A stretch of 64,000 bases of DNA from Terfezia claveryi (lineage: Eukaryota; Ascomycota; Pezizomycetes; Pezizales; Pezizaceae). The notes below the pieces were generated by a model. That model had not been told where the DNA came from. It did no database searches and worked only from the letters and a program-made list of their open reading frames with translations. The position numbers and the translations under genes were made by a program. The DNA is taken from the NCBI GenBank assembly GCA_015179025.1, contig WHUX01000268.1, forward strand, positions 1-64,000, in the 5' to 3' direction. Positions 52,252 to 63,890 of this stretch are shown one piece after another. Every line of letters begins with the position of its first letter. Position 1 is the first letter of the stretch.

Positions 52252-52612
52252 ATCCAACATAGTGTAACGATGGCTCTGGGGACAAGGCGACCAAGGGGTA
52301 CGCCGGGGCGAGGACAGAAATAAGGTGAGACACACGTAGGAGCGCTACGTGTATGATCAGGGGAAAGGCTAGGGGCAAGGTAAGGGCAGGGCTAGGATAA
52401 CACATATATAGGAATGCTATGTATATAACTGAGGAAGGCTGGGACGGGGGACAAGGGTAAGAGGCAAGAGACACATAGAAGTGGTTGCCGCGTGTGTTGG
52501 AAGGAGACAGCTATTGCTTCAGAGCTGTTTCACGAGACAAGGAGGTGCACAAGGGAGGTGCACGAGCGCTAGGAGAAGCAAGGTCCTGTATTGGGTATAC
52601 AAGACATTGGAT
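52252..52612 (-). promoter_or_regulatory. E7 self-priming pair
   Basis: Minus-strand ATGTTGGAT at 52260-52252, just inside the LTR end, can pair over 9 nt with ATCCAATGT in R (52612-52604), using two G-U wobbles. The changes are compensated as wobbles rather than mismatches. Confidence 0.45.
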
Positions 52613-52802
52613 AGGGATCCAACGAGAGGGCGGAGAGAGCACACTATATATACAGGCTTCCTTCCTGGTTGGCCAAGGCTACCAGAAGGATTAAGGTTTC
52701 CCGAGACCCCTTATCTTGGGAGTGGAGATAGTAACAATAATGAGAGTCGGGTGGAATCCCACCTGACTGTCAAAACTAGGCTAGGAGGGGACGGTTGTGA
52801 CA
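52263..52802 (-). repeat. E7 5' LTR
   Basis: 540 bp, pair of 46565-47104, differing mainly by transitions. Followed by AGCTC 52803-52807. Confidence 0.93.
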
Positions 52803-54696
52803 AGCTCCTAGACCTACATCCAAACCAACTCCACAAGTTTACTTACCTTCTCTACCTCAAAATCAAGATAAATATTTATCACTTACTTTAATTCCTTAGG
52901 ACTTTCGACAATCTTTACCCAATGACTCCAATGATGGAAACTTCACCCGAATCATTAGTAGAAAAATAGTTAGACCTACAACTATTACTAAGGCAGGTCG
53001 AGTTGTTTTTAAGGCAATTAAATTCAGAACTGTACAAGCTCTGATCATCCCTATAATTGGTACAAAGATTTAGTTTAATAGTCATTCTAGATTCATCAAA
53101 GACCCACCTGAAGTCTTTGATAAGGAAAATAAAGAAGATAAAACATTGATCACTTTAGTCTTACAACATAGTGATGAACCTCGAACCTTTAAACAGGCTG
53201 TTAACTCACTTGATAAAAAAAAATAAAGAAAGGCTATGAATGATGAGTTGAAAGCTATGAAGGATTAAGATGTTTGGAAAGTGGTTCCAATACTATAAGA
53301 TAGGAATATTATTAGAAGCAAGTGGGTATTTAAGATTAAGCTAGATGCTAATAGGAATATTAATCGGTACAAAACTCATCTAGTTACTCAAGGTTTCTCT
53401 CAACAACTCGGCATAGACTTCGACGAAATCTTTTCTCCTATTGTCTGATATGACTATCTTCACCTCTTTATCACTCTATCTGCCCACTTCCAATCAGAAC
53501 CTCAATAAATGGATATCAAACTTGTAGCCTTTCTTTATAACTCTTTGAATGAAATTATCTATATGCAACTTCTAGAAGGCACCTGGATTGATCATATGTA
53601 TGCTAAACTTAACCGATCCATTTATGGATTAAAGTAGTCTCCTCATCAGTAGTATAAATGATTAACATCTTTCCTCCTAACAATAGGTTTTTCTGCTTGT
53701 GCCTGTGACTCCTGCATCTTTATCCATAAGTTTGGTACAATTATACTCACCCTTTATGTCGACGATATTACTTTATTCAGATACAAAGACTCAGCTATTA
53801 TGAAGTCTACCAAACAGTTACTCAAATGAGAGTCTAAGTTAACTGATATGAGTAACTTACATTGGCTTCTAGGAATTCGAATTAAGTACTCTAAGCATAG
53901 TATCATACTATTCCAATCCTACTATATCGACAAGATTCTCGAATGTTTCAGTATGATGGGCTGCAACCTTGTCACTCTTCCTCTTAATTCGAACTATACT
54001 CTTCAACAATATACAGATGAAGATGAGGTTACCGATATCTCCTTCTATCAACAAATTGTTAGATCACTTATGTATGCAGTTATTAGAACACATCCTGACC
54101 TGGCTTACTCTATAACTCTTCTCTCACAATGCTCTTACAAACTATTAAAGGATCACCTTAGAGCAGTTAAACAAATTCTACACTACCTTAAGAGTACTCG
54201 TGACCTTACCTTAACCTACAAACTCGGACAACCTCTCTCACTCGAAGGATTTACTGATTCAGATTTTGCTGAATGTCATGACACTCAATAGTTGACCTCA
54301 GGATATATCTTCAAGCTTACCTCTTGTACTATTTACTGGAGATCACAAAAACAAAAATGCGTGACAACCTCTACTACCGAAGTAGAATACATTACTGGTT
54401 CTCCTACTGCTAAACAACAACTTTAGCTTCAGAATACACTAAGTGAGCTCTCTATTAAAGATATTCCTTCTGCCCTCTCTTGTGACAATAATAGTTCTAT
54501 CGACCTGTCTCATAATCCTTGAATCTCTGATAAGTCAAAGCATATTGATGTTGCTTACCACTTCGTTCTCAAACTCATTAACTCTGGTACTATCACGCTA
54601 TTACACATTCCTAGTGAACACAATCCAGTAGATATATGCATAAAGGCCTTTCCTAGTCTATAGTTCTCCTATCTCAAAGAATTAATTATAGAATAA
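52803..54696 (+). pseudogene. Ty1/copia Pol remnant (linker-RT-RNase H)
   Basis: A single frame with few indels: Pro-rich linker, then AMNDELKAM...VWKVVP, RSKWVFKIK, RYKTHLVTQGFSQQ and GIDFDEIFSPIV. LYVDDITLF follows (about 53750-53780, catalytic YVDD), then WLLGIRI, and RNase H blocks FTDSDFAEC, EVEYITGS and HIDVAYHFV. Stops are TAG or TGA at Gln, Trp and Arg positions (for example near 53267, 53447, 53505, 53635, 53650 and 54289), typical of RIP. The end is at TAA 54694-54696. Upstream Gag and integrase core are not identified. Confidence 0.88.
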
Positions 54697-55349
54697 CAAG
54701 TAGAAAGGGTGTTGAAAATAATCATTTCTTTTTAATATAGTTAAGTATTTCTATACAATACATTGTTTTTCTTACGATTACTTCCATATCATACTGATAC
54801 CCAATATGGACACTTTTTACTAATTATAGACTTCTATAATATTTCTTTCATATATATTTACATGTCATTCACATGTTCTTATTATCTTTGCTTACTTTCC
54901 AAACTTAGTATCTATTATCATTGCATAATGCTACTTTACTACTTAAGATTACTACTTACTTATTCAGTTGTCATGACTTAATGATTATCTCTTCTATAAC
55001 TTTTTGTCATATTTGTTGACTTATATTACTATCTTAGTTACATACCTCTATGTATTTCTTCATTCACATATACACAAAATACTATTTTTAGGTTATATAA
55101 CTTAGACTTTCTTACTAGATCTTTACCCTTAACTCGTACCATTATATATGAGTTTCCTACTCCTGTATCTAGTTTTATATACTTCTCAATTAGACTTAAT
55201 ATACTGTCTACTCTTAACATAGTTCTACTATTTGCTTTCTCTCTCACACTTCTACTTACTTGTACTCTCTGCTTAATAGCACTACTGTCTACTGCTACTA
55301 CTCCGTAATTACTACCATGATATCTCTACTCATAGTAACCTTTCAATAA
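54697..55349. other. AT-rich stretch, nothing recognisable
   Basis: Very T/A-rich, with only short chance frames. No LTR ends could be defined for the copia remnant here. Confidence 0.5.
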
Positions 55350-57145
55350 GAACAATAGGATATTTTAGCTTGGTGACAAATATAAAGAGACTTTTGGAGT
55401 GGTCCTCAATCTAGGCAAGAGCATATACAATATCAGGAATGGCTCTAGAAGAGATAGGTCAGCTACTAATGATATTAAGGAGACAGAGGTTTTGAGCTTA
55501 GAGGTAGGTATAGTATGCTTACTAATAAAGACTTAGTTAATGAAGGCAATTCCTAAGTCTCTACAGTCTACGAGAGCTGATATAACAAATGTTTTACTAT
55601 TGAAGAGTATTGTAATAGGTACAACAAAATACTTACTAAACAGGTAAGACTTGTCAATAGATGTGGAAGGAATAGAAAAAGATAATAAAGATAGATGACC
55701 TAATATAGGTCCATTACTAGTATCAGTGACTAAGCAAGAAACAGGACTTTTTTTGCCATATTTATCTCTTCAATCCTGATTCGGAGATAATATGGCCGAC
55801 TATCAAGTAGTTTTTACAGAGGGATATGCCATGATAAAATGGTCCCTTTTCTATATGCTAGGTATAGCCTATTTATTCACGGTGATTTCTCTTCTTCTAG
55901 GTTAACTAGGATCTTCTGAAAGAGAGATCTATGGGAGTGGGTACTCTTACCACCAATGATAGATATGCTAGTATATTGGCACATCAAGAAAGAAAATAGT
56001 TTATCTCTAGTGTTCTAAAGACAGTAATGCCACTGGAGACAAGATATGTCTCCACGATTGGCAGAATATCTCCTGGTATCTCCTGAGACACTGGAGATAC
56101 CAGGAGATATATAAAAGACAACCAGGAGACACTCAGGAGACATAAAAGACACAAAAGACACAAAAGACAACCCTGTCTCTTAGAGACACCACCTGGCGTC
56201 CCGATGCCACTTTTTTCTTGCTGATATAAGTATAGAGGGTTATTGCTGTTGCTATTGGGGGCATGCTGCTAAAAAACTTATCTAAGGGGTTATGGTTGGG
56301 TAAGTCCTTTGAGAGCCCCTGAGTGCTACTATTTGCTATTCTACTTAACTGGCCTGTACAATAAGCTCTTTCAAAGTCTTAGTTAACAGGAAATATACTA
56401 GAGCCTATTTAAGTTTGAAGGAAAGACTAATCTTGAATTGATCTAATTTGGCCTTATTATTCTATATGAGTTCAGCTACCAATCTAGAGAATTCAGTGAT
56501 ATAGGTTAAAAGTTATTATTTTTTTGTCTAAGGTCCTGCAGAGCCCAGCTCACCATCCTTTTAGGGTCTAAGTCCCTAAAGGCTTAATCCAAGAGTGCCA
56601 TTAAGGCTGAAACATCAACCAAATCACCTTAATGGCCTTAATGAATAGCTAGACTTAGTTTATAGCCTTACCCTCTAATAGCTTATAAATGTATGAGAGC
56701 TAGTATTAGACTATAAAGAACTTGACCAAGTTCCCTGATAGCTTGATCTGTACTAAGTTCTTCTATGCTCTTAGCTTGTCTCGATCCCTATTGCACTTAG
56801 AGGGTACTAGTAAGTCCTATATTTTAAGTGTGTTTTAGGAGTCTATAGTATCTAAGGTATGGGTTAGTCTATAGATAGTATTTCGGTCCTCTATTGCTTC
56901 CTCTTGAAAGAGAGTAATTATATCTTCGATAGACTTAAGTTATTACTTGGCTTTTAGAAAGTTGGCACCTTATTGCTTACTAATTATATAGGTGGCTAAG
57001 AATATTTCAATGATTGTTCTGTAGTACTCTAGGAGCTAAGCTGGGTTAGAGGGGATCAAGGTCTCCCTCCAGACTTGAAATCTAATAGTAGGTAAAAGGA
57101 ATGACTCGGATATTATACTAGTTGGTCAGATTGGATCCAACATAG
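55350..57145 (-). pseudogene. E10: heavily RIP-mutated protease-gag of family a/b
   Basis: Aligns base for base with E6 34140-35690 but with pervasive C-to-T and G-to-A changes. For example, the E6 stretch at 34581-34590 (gagatggcgt) is gagataatat here near 55784. The order on the minus strand is gag from about 57110 to 55740, then protease to 55350. No long frame survives. It is truncated inside the protease on the left. It contains a non-RIPped island at 56027-56210. Confidence 0.85.
56027..56210. mobile_element. Hairpin-rich insert in E10, MITE-like
   Basis: An island of about 177-184 bp with normal CA/TG content inside AT-shifted sequence, bounded by ATGCCAC at 56027-56033 and 56204-56210. 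It holds a perfect hairpin GGAGACA-AGATA-TGTCTCC (56035-56053) and a perfect 18-bp inverted repeat (ATATCTCCTGGTATCTCC and complement, 56066-56110, 9-nt loop). CAGGAGACA / acaaaagac repeats and TGTCTC-TTA-GAGACA (about 56174-56188) follow. No coding capacity. Confidence 0.5.
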
Positions 57146-57781
57146 TATAATAAGGGCTCCAAGAGATAAGGCAACTAAGGAGTATACTTGGGTAGTAGGT
57201 AAGGAGATCATATATATAGGAATGCTATATGTATGATAGGGGGAAGTTGGAATAGAGCAAGGGTAAAGAGCAAGAGGTAAGAGGCAAGAGGCAAGAGATA
57301 CATAGAAGTAGATACTATATATATTGGAGGAAGGCAGCTCTACTATAGAGTTATATAGAGAGATAAGATACGAAGAGGCAAGGCAAAATGATGACAAGGG
57401 GTGTACAAGAAGGGAACACCTTCATGGAGAGAAGCAAGGTCTTATATTGGATATATAAGATATTGGATAGGGATCCAATAATAGTATGAGGGATAAATAC
57501 TATATATACATAATTTTGTCAGGATAATAGAAGGAATAAGCTTCCTAAAATCCTTATCTTAGAAACTAAGTAAGGTAATGATAACCTATCATCTGCAATC
57601 ATAGGTGATGACAAAGACAATAATAGTAATAACCCATTACTTGCATTATAGGTGATACCAGAGCAACAATAATAATAACCCATTACCTATGATTACAAGT
57701 GATAACAAAGACAATAATGGTAATAACCCATCACCTGTATTGCAAGTAATAATAAAGACAACTGAGTACATAGTTATAACA
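57146..57781 (-). repeat. E10 5' LTR, RIP-mutated (sub-type a)
   Basis: Begins TATAATAAGGGC (from TGTAACGAGGGC) after the ggatccaacatag leader and ends ...ATAGTTATAACA. Three decayed units of the CATCACCTG / CAGGTGATG repeat (57590-57740) mark U3 of sub-type a. About 636 bp. Confidence 0.8.
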
Positions 57782-58569
57782 GTAGGTATATTATAATATA
57801 AGAAAATTTTTACTAATATATAATTAATATACCTTTCTTATATACTTTTTTGCTTTATCTCATCTTTATAGCCTTACTACTAACTTTATAAACTCCTTTT
57901 CACTAATTTTAATATATATAGTAAAGCTTTTAAGTATTTTATTTTCTATAATATTATTTATAATATTTATAATAGATATCTGTAATAGCCTCCTATTACT
58001 TCTAAAATATATATATAGCTGTTTTTATATATGTAATTCCTTTACCTATTTCTTAGATATACTTCTTAGTTACTTTATCTCTCTAATGTTTATATTATAA
58101 TATTATTTATATATTTAAAGAACTACTAGCTATAAAGCAGATGCTAGCTAAATACTTAAAAAATATTTAAAAAAAGATTTCTGAATCTCTTTTAAAAGTA
58201 CTATATAAATCTATACTATGTTAGATGGTAGCTGTAATTAAGGCAAGTAGGTATAGTTTTTGACCTAGTAATGATCTATGATAGTGTAATGATCTATGTC
58301 AACTACCCCAGTCATAATGAATATTTTGGAGTAGTATATTTACTAGACTACCTCTATACACCTGATAAATTGGTTTCCAGTATTATCGAATATGCTCTAC
58401 AATATGTGTATAATAGCTAAGGATATAACTTAGATAAAATCATGATATCTACCAATCTACCCCCAAAATTAAAAAAATACCTCCCCCTCTACTATATAAT
58501 GCTCTTAAGCAGGAATATCAAGAATTAAAAAACTTATCTAGTGCTAGAACCTCAACTTACCATCTATAT
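57782..58569. other. Very AT-rich stretch without gene
   Basis: Mostly T/A runs and TA steps, with no frame above noise. It looks like RIP-saturated, unidentifiable repeat sequence. Confidence 0.5.
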
Positions 58570-60057
58570 TTACATTAGTATAAATAATATAGGTATAGGT
58601 TGATATTTGGGATTAATATACACAAGCACTTATATTAGAGAATTCAATAATTTCTAGCTCTTGTACTATATCTACTAATTCTTCAGCATCTTAATCGTCT
58701 ATATCCTTGATATCTTATACAGTCTCTATATTTGCATTGCCAGCTTGCTCTAGACCCTCCACACTCTCTTCTGCACCCTTCATATATTCTAGGCTTTGCA
58801 TACCTACTGTCTTTGGTCTTGGCGGCTTTACAAGCTTTTTAGGAGGCTTCTGATATTCTATACAAGTCTGGTCCTGCTCAAGATGCCATGAAGCCTCAGC
58901 CTCAGCATATTCCGCATTCTATTAAGCCTCTAAAATAGCTTGTGCCTCACGAGTGGCCTTTTTCTGTTGTATAGCTTGTTTTTTAATAATCTTCTTAGTT
59001 ATAGCCTCTTTCTTATATGCTAGTTTGGCTTTTTCTACTACTTCTGCTTCAACTTTCTTCCAAGCAATTTCTTTAAGCCCTACATCTACTGTCTTGCAAT
59101 CCATAACTCTTGCCATGCCAAGGTGCTTTTTACTAGTTCTCTTCCATACCTTTCTATTCTTCAGTTTATTTAGTATTATTGCACAAGAGTTAATATTTCG
59201 ATATTCAGCAACAACTTGTATTACTGTATCAAAAATGCATACAGTAAAAGCTTACTTAAGGTAGTAAGCTCAGGAATTACTACCTCTATATTATTTGCTA
59301 TTGCCCGCTGCTGAATAAAAGTATCTAATGCATGAATATTCAAGATAGTTGTCTTAGATTGTGCCATCATAATTGCACTAGTCTCACTTGGGGGTAGAAG
59401 TGGTGGGAGACTACCACGAGCTACAAAAATATCAATAGGCCAATAGCCAGAGGCTTTGAATGCAGCCATAATTGTTGCTATTATATATACCTAATAATTT
59501 AGTTAGTTTCTTATAGTATAGACTAGTAGGTAGTATATATATACCTTATCTTGTACTGGAAATAATAGTTTAAAGAAGTCAAGCTTTCGTAAAATAGCAA
59601 GCAGATTTAAATGAATCCATTTACAAAGGTTATACTGGTAGGCCTTCTGCAAGATACCAAAACATTCAATATTAAGAGATTAAAGAAGGTGAGTACTTTT
59701 GGAAGGCAAATATATAATATAAATATTCTGCTTAAGAGTATAATCAACAACTAGATAGGCAATATGTAATACATGTCCATCAACAATCAGAACTTGTGGC
59801 TACTGTTCAATTGTATATCAAGTATGAGTATTAAAGTGCTTTATATACTCTAATCTAAGCTCATTATCTATATATCCACTAGGTGAGACTACAAATGTTG
59901 TATTATAAGTATATACTCCCCTTTTATCCATCTGATAGTAGGACTCTCGATATATTTTGCTTTACCATATAATAAATAGAGGTAGTATTTTTCTATAGTA
60001 CTGATTGTTTCCAATACACTGCAAAACTCGTATGAACCCTCTATTGTTGTATAGCAT
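58570..60057 (-). pseudogene. Fot1/pogo-like (DDE) transposase remnant
   Basis: The minus-strand frame from about 60047 reads NRGFIRVLQCIG, LPLFIIW, SGYIDNELRLEYIKHF, PQVLIVDGH, YLPSKSTHLL-stop-SLNIECFG and ILQKAY. This matches the order of the catalytic region of Fot1/pogo transposases (S-NG-TDNEL, LLILDGH, PPHSSHLLQPLDVGCF). It continues with AAFKASGYWPID (about 59465-59430), the C-terminal motif of this group, and a Lys/Glu/Ala-rich tail (59116-58922). TAG/TGA/TAA interrupt it many times. The N-terminal DNA-binding part is absent; the similarity starts next to the palindrome at 60075. Confidence 0.8.
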
Positions 60058-60074
60058 CAGCAACGAGTTTATTT

Positions 60075-60103
60075 GCGCCAGGTGCACCTGGTGCACCTGG
60101 CGC
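60075..60103. repeat. 29-nt near-perfect GC-rich palindrome
   Basis: Arms GCGCCAGGTGCACC and GGTGCACCTGGCGC around a single T. It sits at the border between the RIP-shifted zone on the left and ordinary-composition DNA on the right. Confidence 0.9.
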
Positions 60104-61080
60104 TCTATTGCAGAACTAAGCCTTGTGACGCACTAGTGTTCCATGTTCCCTTCCTGGCGTACCTCTGGTGCTTCCAACTCCCTGAACCACCATGTTACCT
60201 TTACACTGTTTCTACCACGGTATCTATGCATACCTCTTTCCCTATAACATCCCAGCGTTATCCGCTTTGCTAAGTTTCCAATCCAACATTTTGCGTTCCC
60301 CTCATTCCGCTTCAGCCTCACTTCTCTTCTACTCCTACCTCTGTCTCTTGACTTTGCAAGCATGCGTTCACCCTTTGCATTCTCCTGCATTCGCCCAACC
60401 TATTCTCCTCCTTTTCCTGTTGTCACTCACATATCTCACCGTCCCAACTCGATATGCACACAATCCGCTCCTTAAAGTTACACCTCCTATCCCGCGTCTT
60501 CCTGGCTTGAACTTCTCCCTATTGTCTTTGTGATGTTTTCAATCCGACACATCACGTTCCTAAGTTTCCCTTCCTACAATTCTCCTTCTGAAGTTTTTAA
60601 TGCGACATATCGCGTTTCTAAGTTCCCCTTCCTAACAATTGCTCTTCTGATGCTTGTGATTTAATTTATCTTCGTTCTAAATCGATCACTCATTCTTGGC
60701 ACAAACATGAGGTTTTCTTTGTTTGACTTCTATTTTCCATGACTAAAAAACACATTCCGAACCTCATGGCCACACCTACAAACTACCACCAAATGAAATC
60801 CAATGCGCTGCGTCCTCCCCCCTCTCACCCGATTATATCCACGTCCCAGCCACAAATTACTCAGTAATAAAAAGCACAGTGAGAGAAACATGTAGAGAAA
60901 AACATGTGGAGTGAAACACAGAGAGAAACAAGCAAGCGACAAGAGAAAAAGAACTAATACCGACTGACAAGAAAAACAAAACCAATTACCATACGGAGAC
61001 AGAACTAACTGGGAACTGATCTAGGAAAACCCTTCCTCCCCCTACTATATTCGCTTCCAGTCCCTATCCGACGTGTTCAG
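60104..61080. other. Intergenic, no supported gene
   Basis: Pyrimidine-rich DNA with ordinary base composition. The open frames here lack codon structure or recognisable motifs. It contains a 58-bp tandem duplication at 60535-60650. Confidence 0.5.
60535..60650. repeat. 58-bp tandem duplication
   Basis: Two units starting at 60535 and 60593 share gtttt-aat-cgaca-atc-cgtt and the ctaagtt-ccctt cores. About three quarters identical. Confidence 0.7.
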
Positions 61081-62560
61081 TTACTTCGTATCCGCTCCGT
61101 CGAAATTAATGTCCAAATCCCCGCTCCCGCTGTCCAAATCTCCACCCTCTTCGTCTATATCTCCACTCTCCTCCAGTTCATCATCAACAATCGGGTCCAA
61201 TGGCCCTGCCAACTCTACGGAAGAATCTCTTAATTGGCTCCCTTCACGACGGCGTTTGTGTGCTGGCACATTCAATCTGTCGTACGAGTGCTCTAGCTCC
61301 TTTCTCAATTCTGCCTCATATTTGGCTTCATCTTCGACCTGTGGTGCGTCAACGGGTTCTCGTTCCAAAATCCTTACTTGAGCTGCAATTCGACGTGCCA
61401 GGTCAGCCTTGATGTTATTCACAATAAGCTCCTGTATTACTTTTGGATGTATCTCCCATGTATTCTTGAGTCTCTCATATGTGCCTGTTTCACGTTAGTC
61501 ATTTTCCAACGTAGTGAGTACTTTCGCCCCTCATTATAGGTCATGCACAACTTATACCAGGCAGTCTCATATTTAAACTCCTGCATCACTGGAGCAATCT
61601 CACCCTTCCTCCATGCCTTCAAACTATGACGCATGGCTGATGCCACAAAGCATATGAAGACACCATTTATCTTATTTAGGAAATCTGGGTCCCTATTCCC
61701 CTGCATTTTTGAGCCCTGGAAATACCGCTAATATATAATCGCAATGATCTCCTCGGCGCGGAAGCGACCCTTGAGTTCCTTTCCGACTATTAGCGTTGGA
61801 TCTTGGACTATAAGGCTACTCGTACTGGGATCTGCAACTCCATCAACTTACGCTGCGACTGCTTTGCCTACAGATGAATCGATCCCCATCTAGCAAGTAC
61901 TCAACCTGGGTCTTCATGCTTTCCTTTGGTAACCGGCCAATATCATACACCCTCGTGATGCTGGCTCGACATTCAAATATAAGATGTGATCTTGTTCGGG
62001 ATTGTACAGCTTTGAGCTGTTTCCAATTAGCAAGCCGACGCAGCAAAACGGATTTGGTACTATACAAAGGTATCCACCTCCTTTACTCGTTCACATAGCG
62101 TGGCTCCGTTTGGGCCTTGGACTAAGCATGCTGTATCAGCAGGAGTATTTCCCTGGGTGTTAACAGTGGTTTCCTGTATAATGTGTATTTTGTCACAATC
62201 TTTTTTGCTGTGCTGGCAAAGGGTTGCAAAATACTGGGAATCGCCGAAAATGCTAGCGTGCCTTTTCCAACGCCTGGCGCGAGCACAGCAGCGTCAACGA
62301 GTATTTCCTCGTCTGAATCGGACGAGAATCGGACGAGGATTCATTTCCATTATCCTACATTGGAATTAGCTTACAATGTAGCCAAAATATTACAATCCAC
62401 ATTCCTCTTCATCGAACAAGATTTCATTCCTGTATGCAACCCCAGTTTCAATTCTTGGCCGTGGTCCAATACCAGGAGCTATTGCTTGGGAGGCCTTGCG
62501 TTTACGGCTTGCCTGCCCTGCTGGCAGAGGGGCTTGTTGAGAGGATGATTTTCGAACCAT
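61081..62560 (-). pseudogene. Unrecognised fungal gene, frame-broken
   Basis: Minus-strand pieces in order: a start MVRKSSSQQAPLPAGQ (ATG 62560) with a basic region; a Ser/Asp-rich piece (SDSDEEILVDAAVLAPG, about 62320); and a block LLRRLANWKQLKAV...FECRASITRVYDIGRLP (62067-61843). After a frame change comes IVQDPTLIVGKELKGRFRAE, then FICFVASAMRHSLKAWRKG...FKYETAWYKL (61706-61437). One missing base near 61437 leads to the C-terminus (KADLARRIAAQ..., acidic end, stop 61081). The middle block is reminiscent of DUF6532-type fungal proteins, but I cannot confirm this. Some breaks may be introns; the 61437 one looks like a true frameshift. Confidence 0.5.
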
Positions 62561-62656
62561 TGTAGAGGAAAGACTCGCACAGAAGGTTTAGAAGGGTAAA
62601 ATTCCAATGCATAGCGTTCAATGCCTTTATTAAAAACTCAAATTGCTAACTAAATC

Positions 62657-62722
62657 CACCCCCAAAAAAATCCCGACAACCACCCCCCAAAAAAATCCCA
62701 ACGACCACCCAAAAAAAAATCC
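62657..62722. repeat. Short minisatellite, about 25-bp units
   Basis: Three units of ccaccccc-aaaaaaa-tcccraca in tandem, the last one shortened. Confidence 0.75.
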
Positions 62723-62808
62723 CAATGAACAGACCCTGGCACAGACCTCTGTGCCTGCCTCCACATACCAACCTTATCCCAAAGCCCTCCATGCCTCATT
62801 GGCTACCC

Positions 62809-63507
62809 TTACTCCTTCATCATGTCCGCCTGTCGCCTCGCCCTGCGAGTATTCCTATCCGCCGGGGGAGCTGCAGGATCCACTTCCAGCATAGCTCGCA
62901 TAGCCGTCATTCCGGCAGCGGTCGGACCCCTGGCTAGCACCATTTCCCTGCCATTCTCCGGTTGGGGATCCAGTCCCTGCTGGATATTCCACCCCTCAGA
63001 GTCGGAATTGTAGATCTCCTCAGCTGGGTACTTTTCCTGCTCCTTCCTCTTCATTGCACGCAAAGCTCTCTTTTGCCTCTTAATCCGCATCCTGATCTTT
63101 AGCTTCCGCACTTCGAATCCCTCCTGCATGCGAGGGAATGTACGCTTTGCAAAGCCGGCAAGATTTCGACTCAAAGAGTCGGAATCCTCCGCAGGGTCCA
63201 TATACTCCTCTGCTGGATCAAGGAAGTCAGCCTCGAAGTATGCACCATCGTCTGCCGGTGGACTGTCCGCAACCGGAGGCACCAAAGCTGGATCCCTATA
63301 ATGGATAACTTGTACCCGAACAGGTTTTGACGAGGTTAGCTCTAAAAAGGCTTGCACCTCTTCGTCGGTTTGCAGACGTGTAGCAGGAGGAATTGCGTTG
63401 CCTGGGCTTGGGTTCTCTAGTGCCCCATAGATAGCCCGTACCTTCCTCCCCGCTGGGATTCTTTCTCGGATCTTGTCCACAATCTCTAAAAGAGATGCCG
63501 ATCTCAA
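62809..63507 (-). CDS. Unrecognised 232-codon ORF, possible PB1-like N-terminus
   Basis: The frame is open from about 63650 to the stop at 62809, but no ATG precedes 63507 (a TTG), so the 5' exon or start is missing. The N-terminal part ([20 protein letters not shown], then [20 protein letters not shown]) has the beta-strand/helix rhythm of ubiquitin-like or PB1-like folds; this is a guess. The middle is acidic ([15 protein letters not shown]), then a Lys/Arg-rich segment ([14 protein letters not shown]), and an Ala/Pro/Arg C-terminus. Base composition is ordinary and there are no RIP stops. It may pair functionally with the broken gene downstream, but nothing proves it. Confidence 0.5.
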   Translation of the reverse strand: MRSASLLEIVDKIRERIPAGRKVRAIYGALENPSPGNAIPPATRLQTDEEVQAFLELTSSKPVRVQVIHYRDPALVPPVADSPPADDGAYFEADFLDPAEEYMDPAEDSDSLSRNLAGFAKRTFPRMQEGFEVRKLKIRMRIKRQKRALRAMKRKEQEKYPAEEIYNSDSEGWNIQQGLDPQPENGREMVLARGPTAAGMTAMRAMLEVDPAAPPADRNTRRARRQADMMKE

Positions 63508-63713
63508 AATAGCAACACAGTTGCTCGAAGCTTCATCCCATTTATACTCCCTACTAACATTATCCTGTACCTCATTGCCGCGGCTGGATCGATGAGGAAT
63601 AGTCTTACAGGCTTTCGGAAGCCCTCCTGACCATTGTCCTCTGCATTTCGACCAGTTGCGTCGGCCCCCCCAAACTGGACATCTGGAGCATTAGCAGCCA
63701 GTTTGCTACTTGG

Positions 63714-63890
63714 CTAATGCGTGCCCCCGCTCTGTGTCTCTGCCTTTTTGAGCACGTCTTGCAAAATCTTATCGAGAGCAGTCTCAGCTCTCTTTTGATG
63801 GCCGCTGCCCCATTTTGGATTAGGGCAATTCCGGATGCAGGCAGCCCAGTCTCCTGCTGAGCATAGGTTTGAATTGATGCCAGAGGGCAT
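63714..63890 (-). CDS. Small Cys-containing ORF, possible upstream exon
   Basis: 58 codons from ATG 63890: [18 protein letters not shown], then [17 protein letters not shown] and a Lys/Glu helix, ending at TAG 63714-63716. It lies just upstream of the 62809-63507 frame and on the same strand, so it may be an exon of the same gene. No identified family. The stretch 63891-64000 shows nothing. Confidence 0.3.
   Translation of the reverse strand: MPSGINSNLCSAGDWAACIRNCPNPKWGSGHQKRAETALDKILQDVLKKAETQSGGTH

Larger units (their letters stand above)
46565..52802 (-). mobile_element. Ty3/gypsy copy E7 (sub-type b), complete but mutated
   Basis: 5' LTR 52263-52802 and 3' LTR 46565-47104 (both 540 bp), with AGCTC at 46560-46564 and 52803-52807, exactly duplicated. 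Gag and Pol carry many RIP-type stops. It inserted into a Ty1/copia remnant. Confidence 0.94.

Noticed and set aside
54697..55349. Copia 3' LTR
   Set aside because: Expected right after Pol, but no TG...CA ends, polypurine tract or matching repeat upstream could be identified in this AT-rich stretch.
60192..60533. 113-codon + strand ORF
   Set aside because: Hydrophobic, low-complexity translation of pyrimidine-rich DNA; no motif and no supporting context.
62822..63013. + strand ORFs at 61073-61381, 61200-61412, 62643-62937 and 62822-63013
   Set aside because: Antisense shadows of the minus-strand genes or of the A/C-rich minisatellite.
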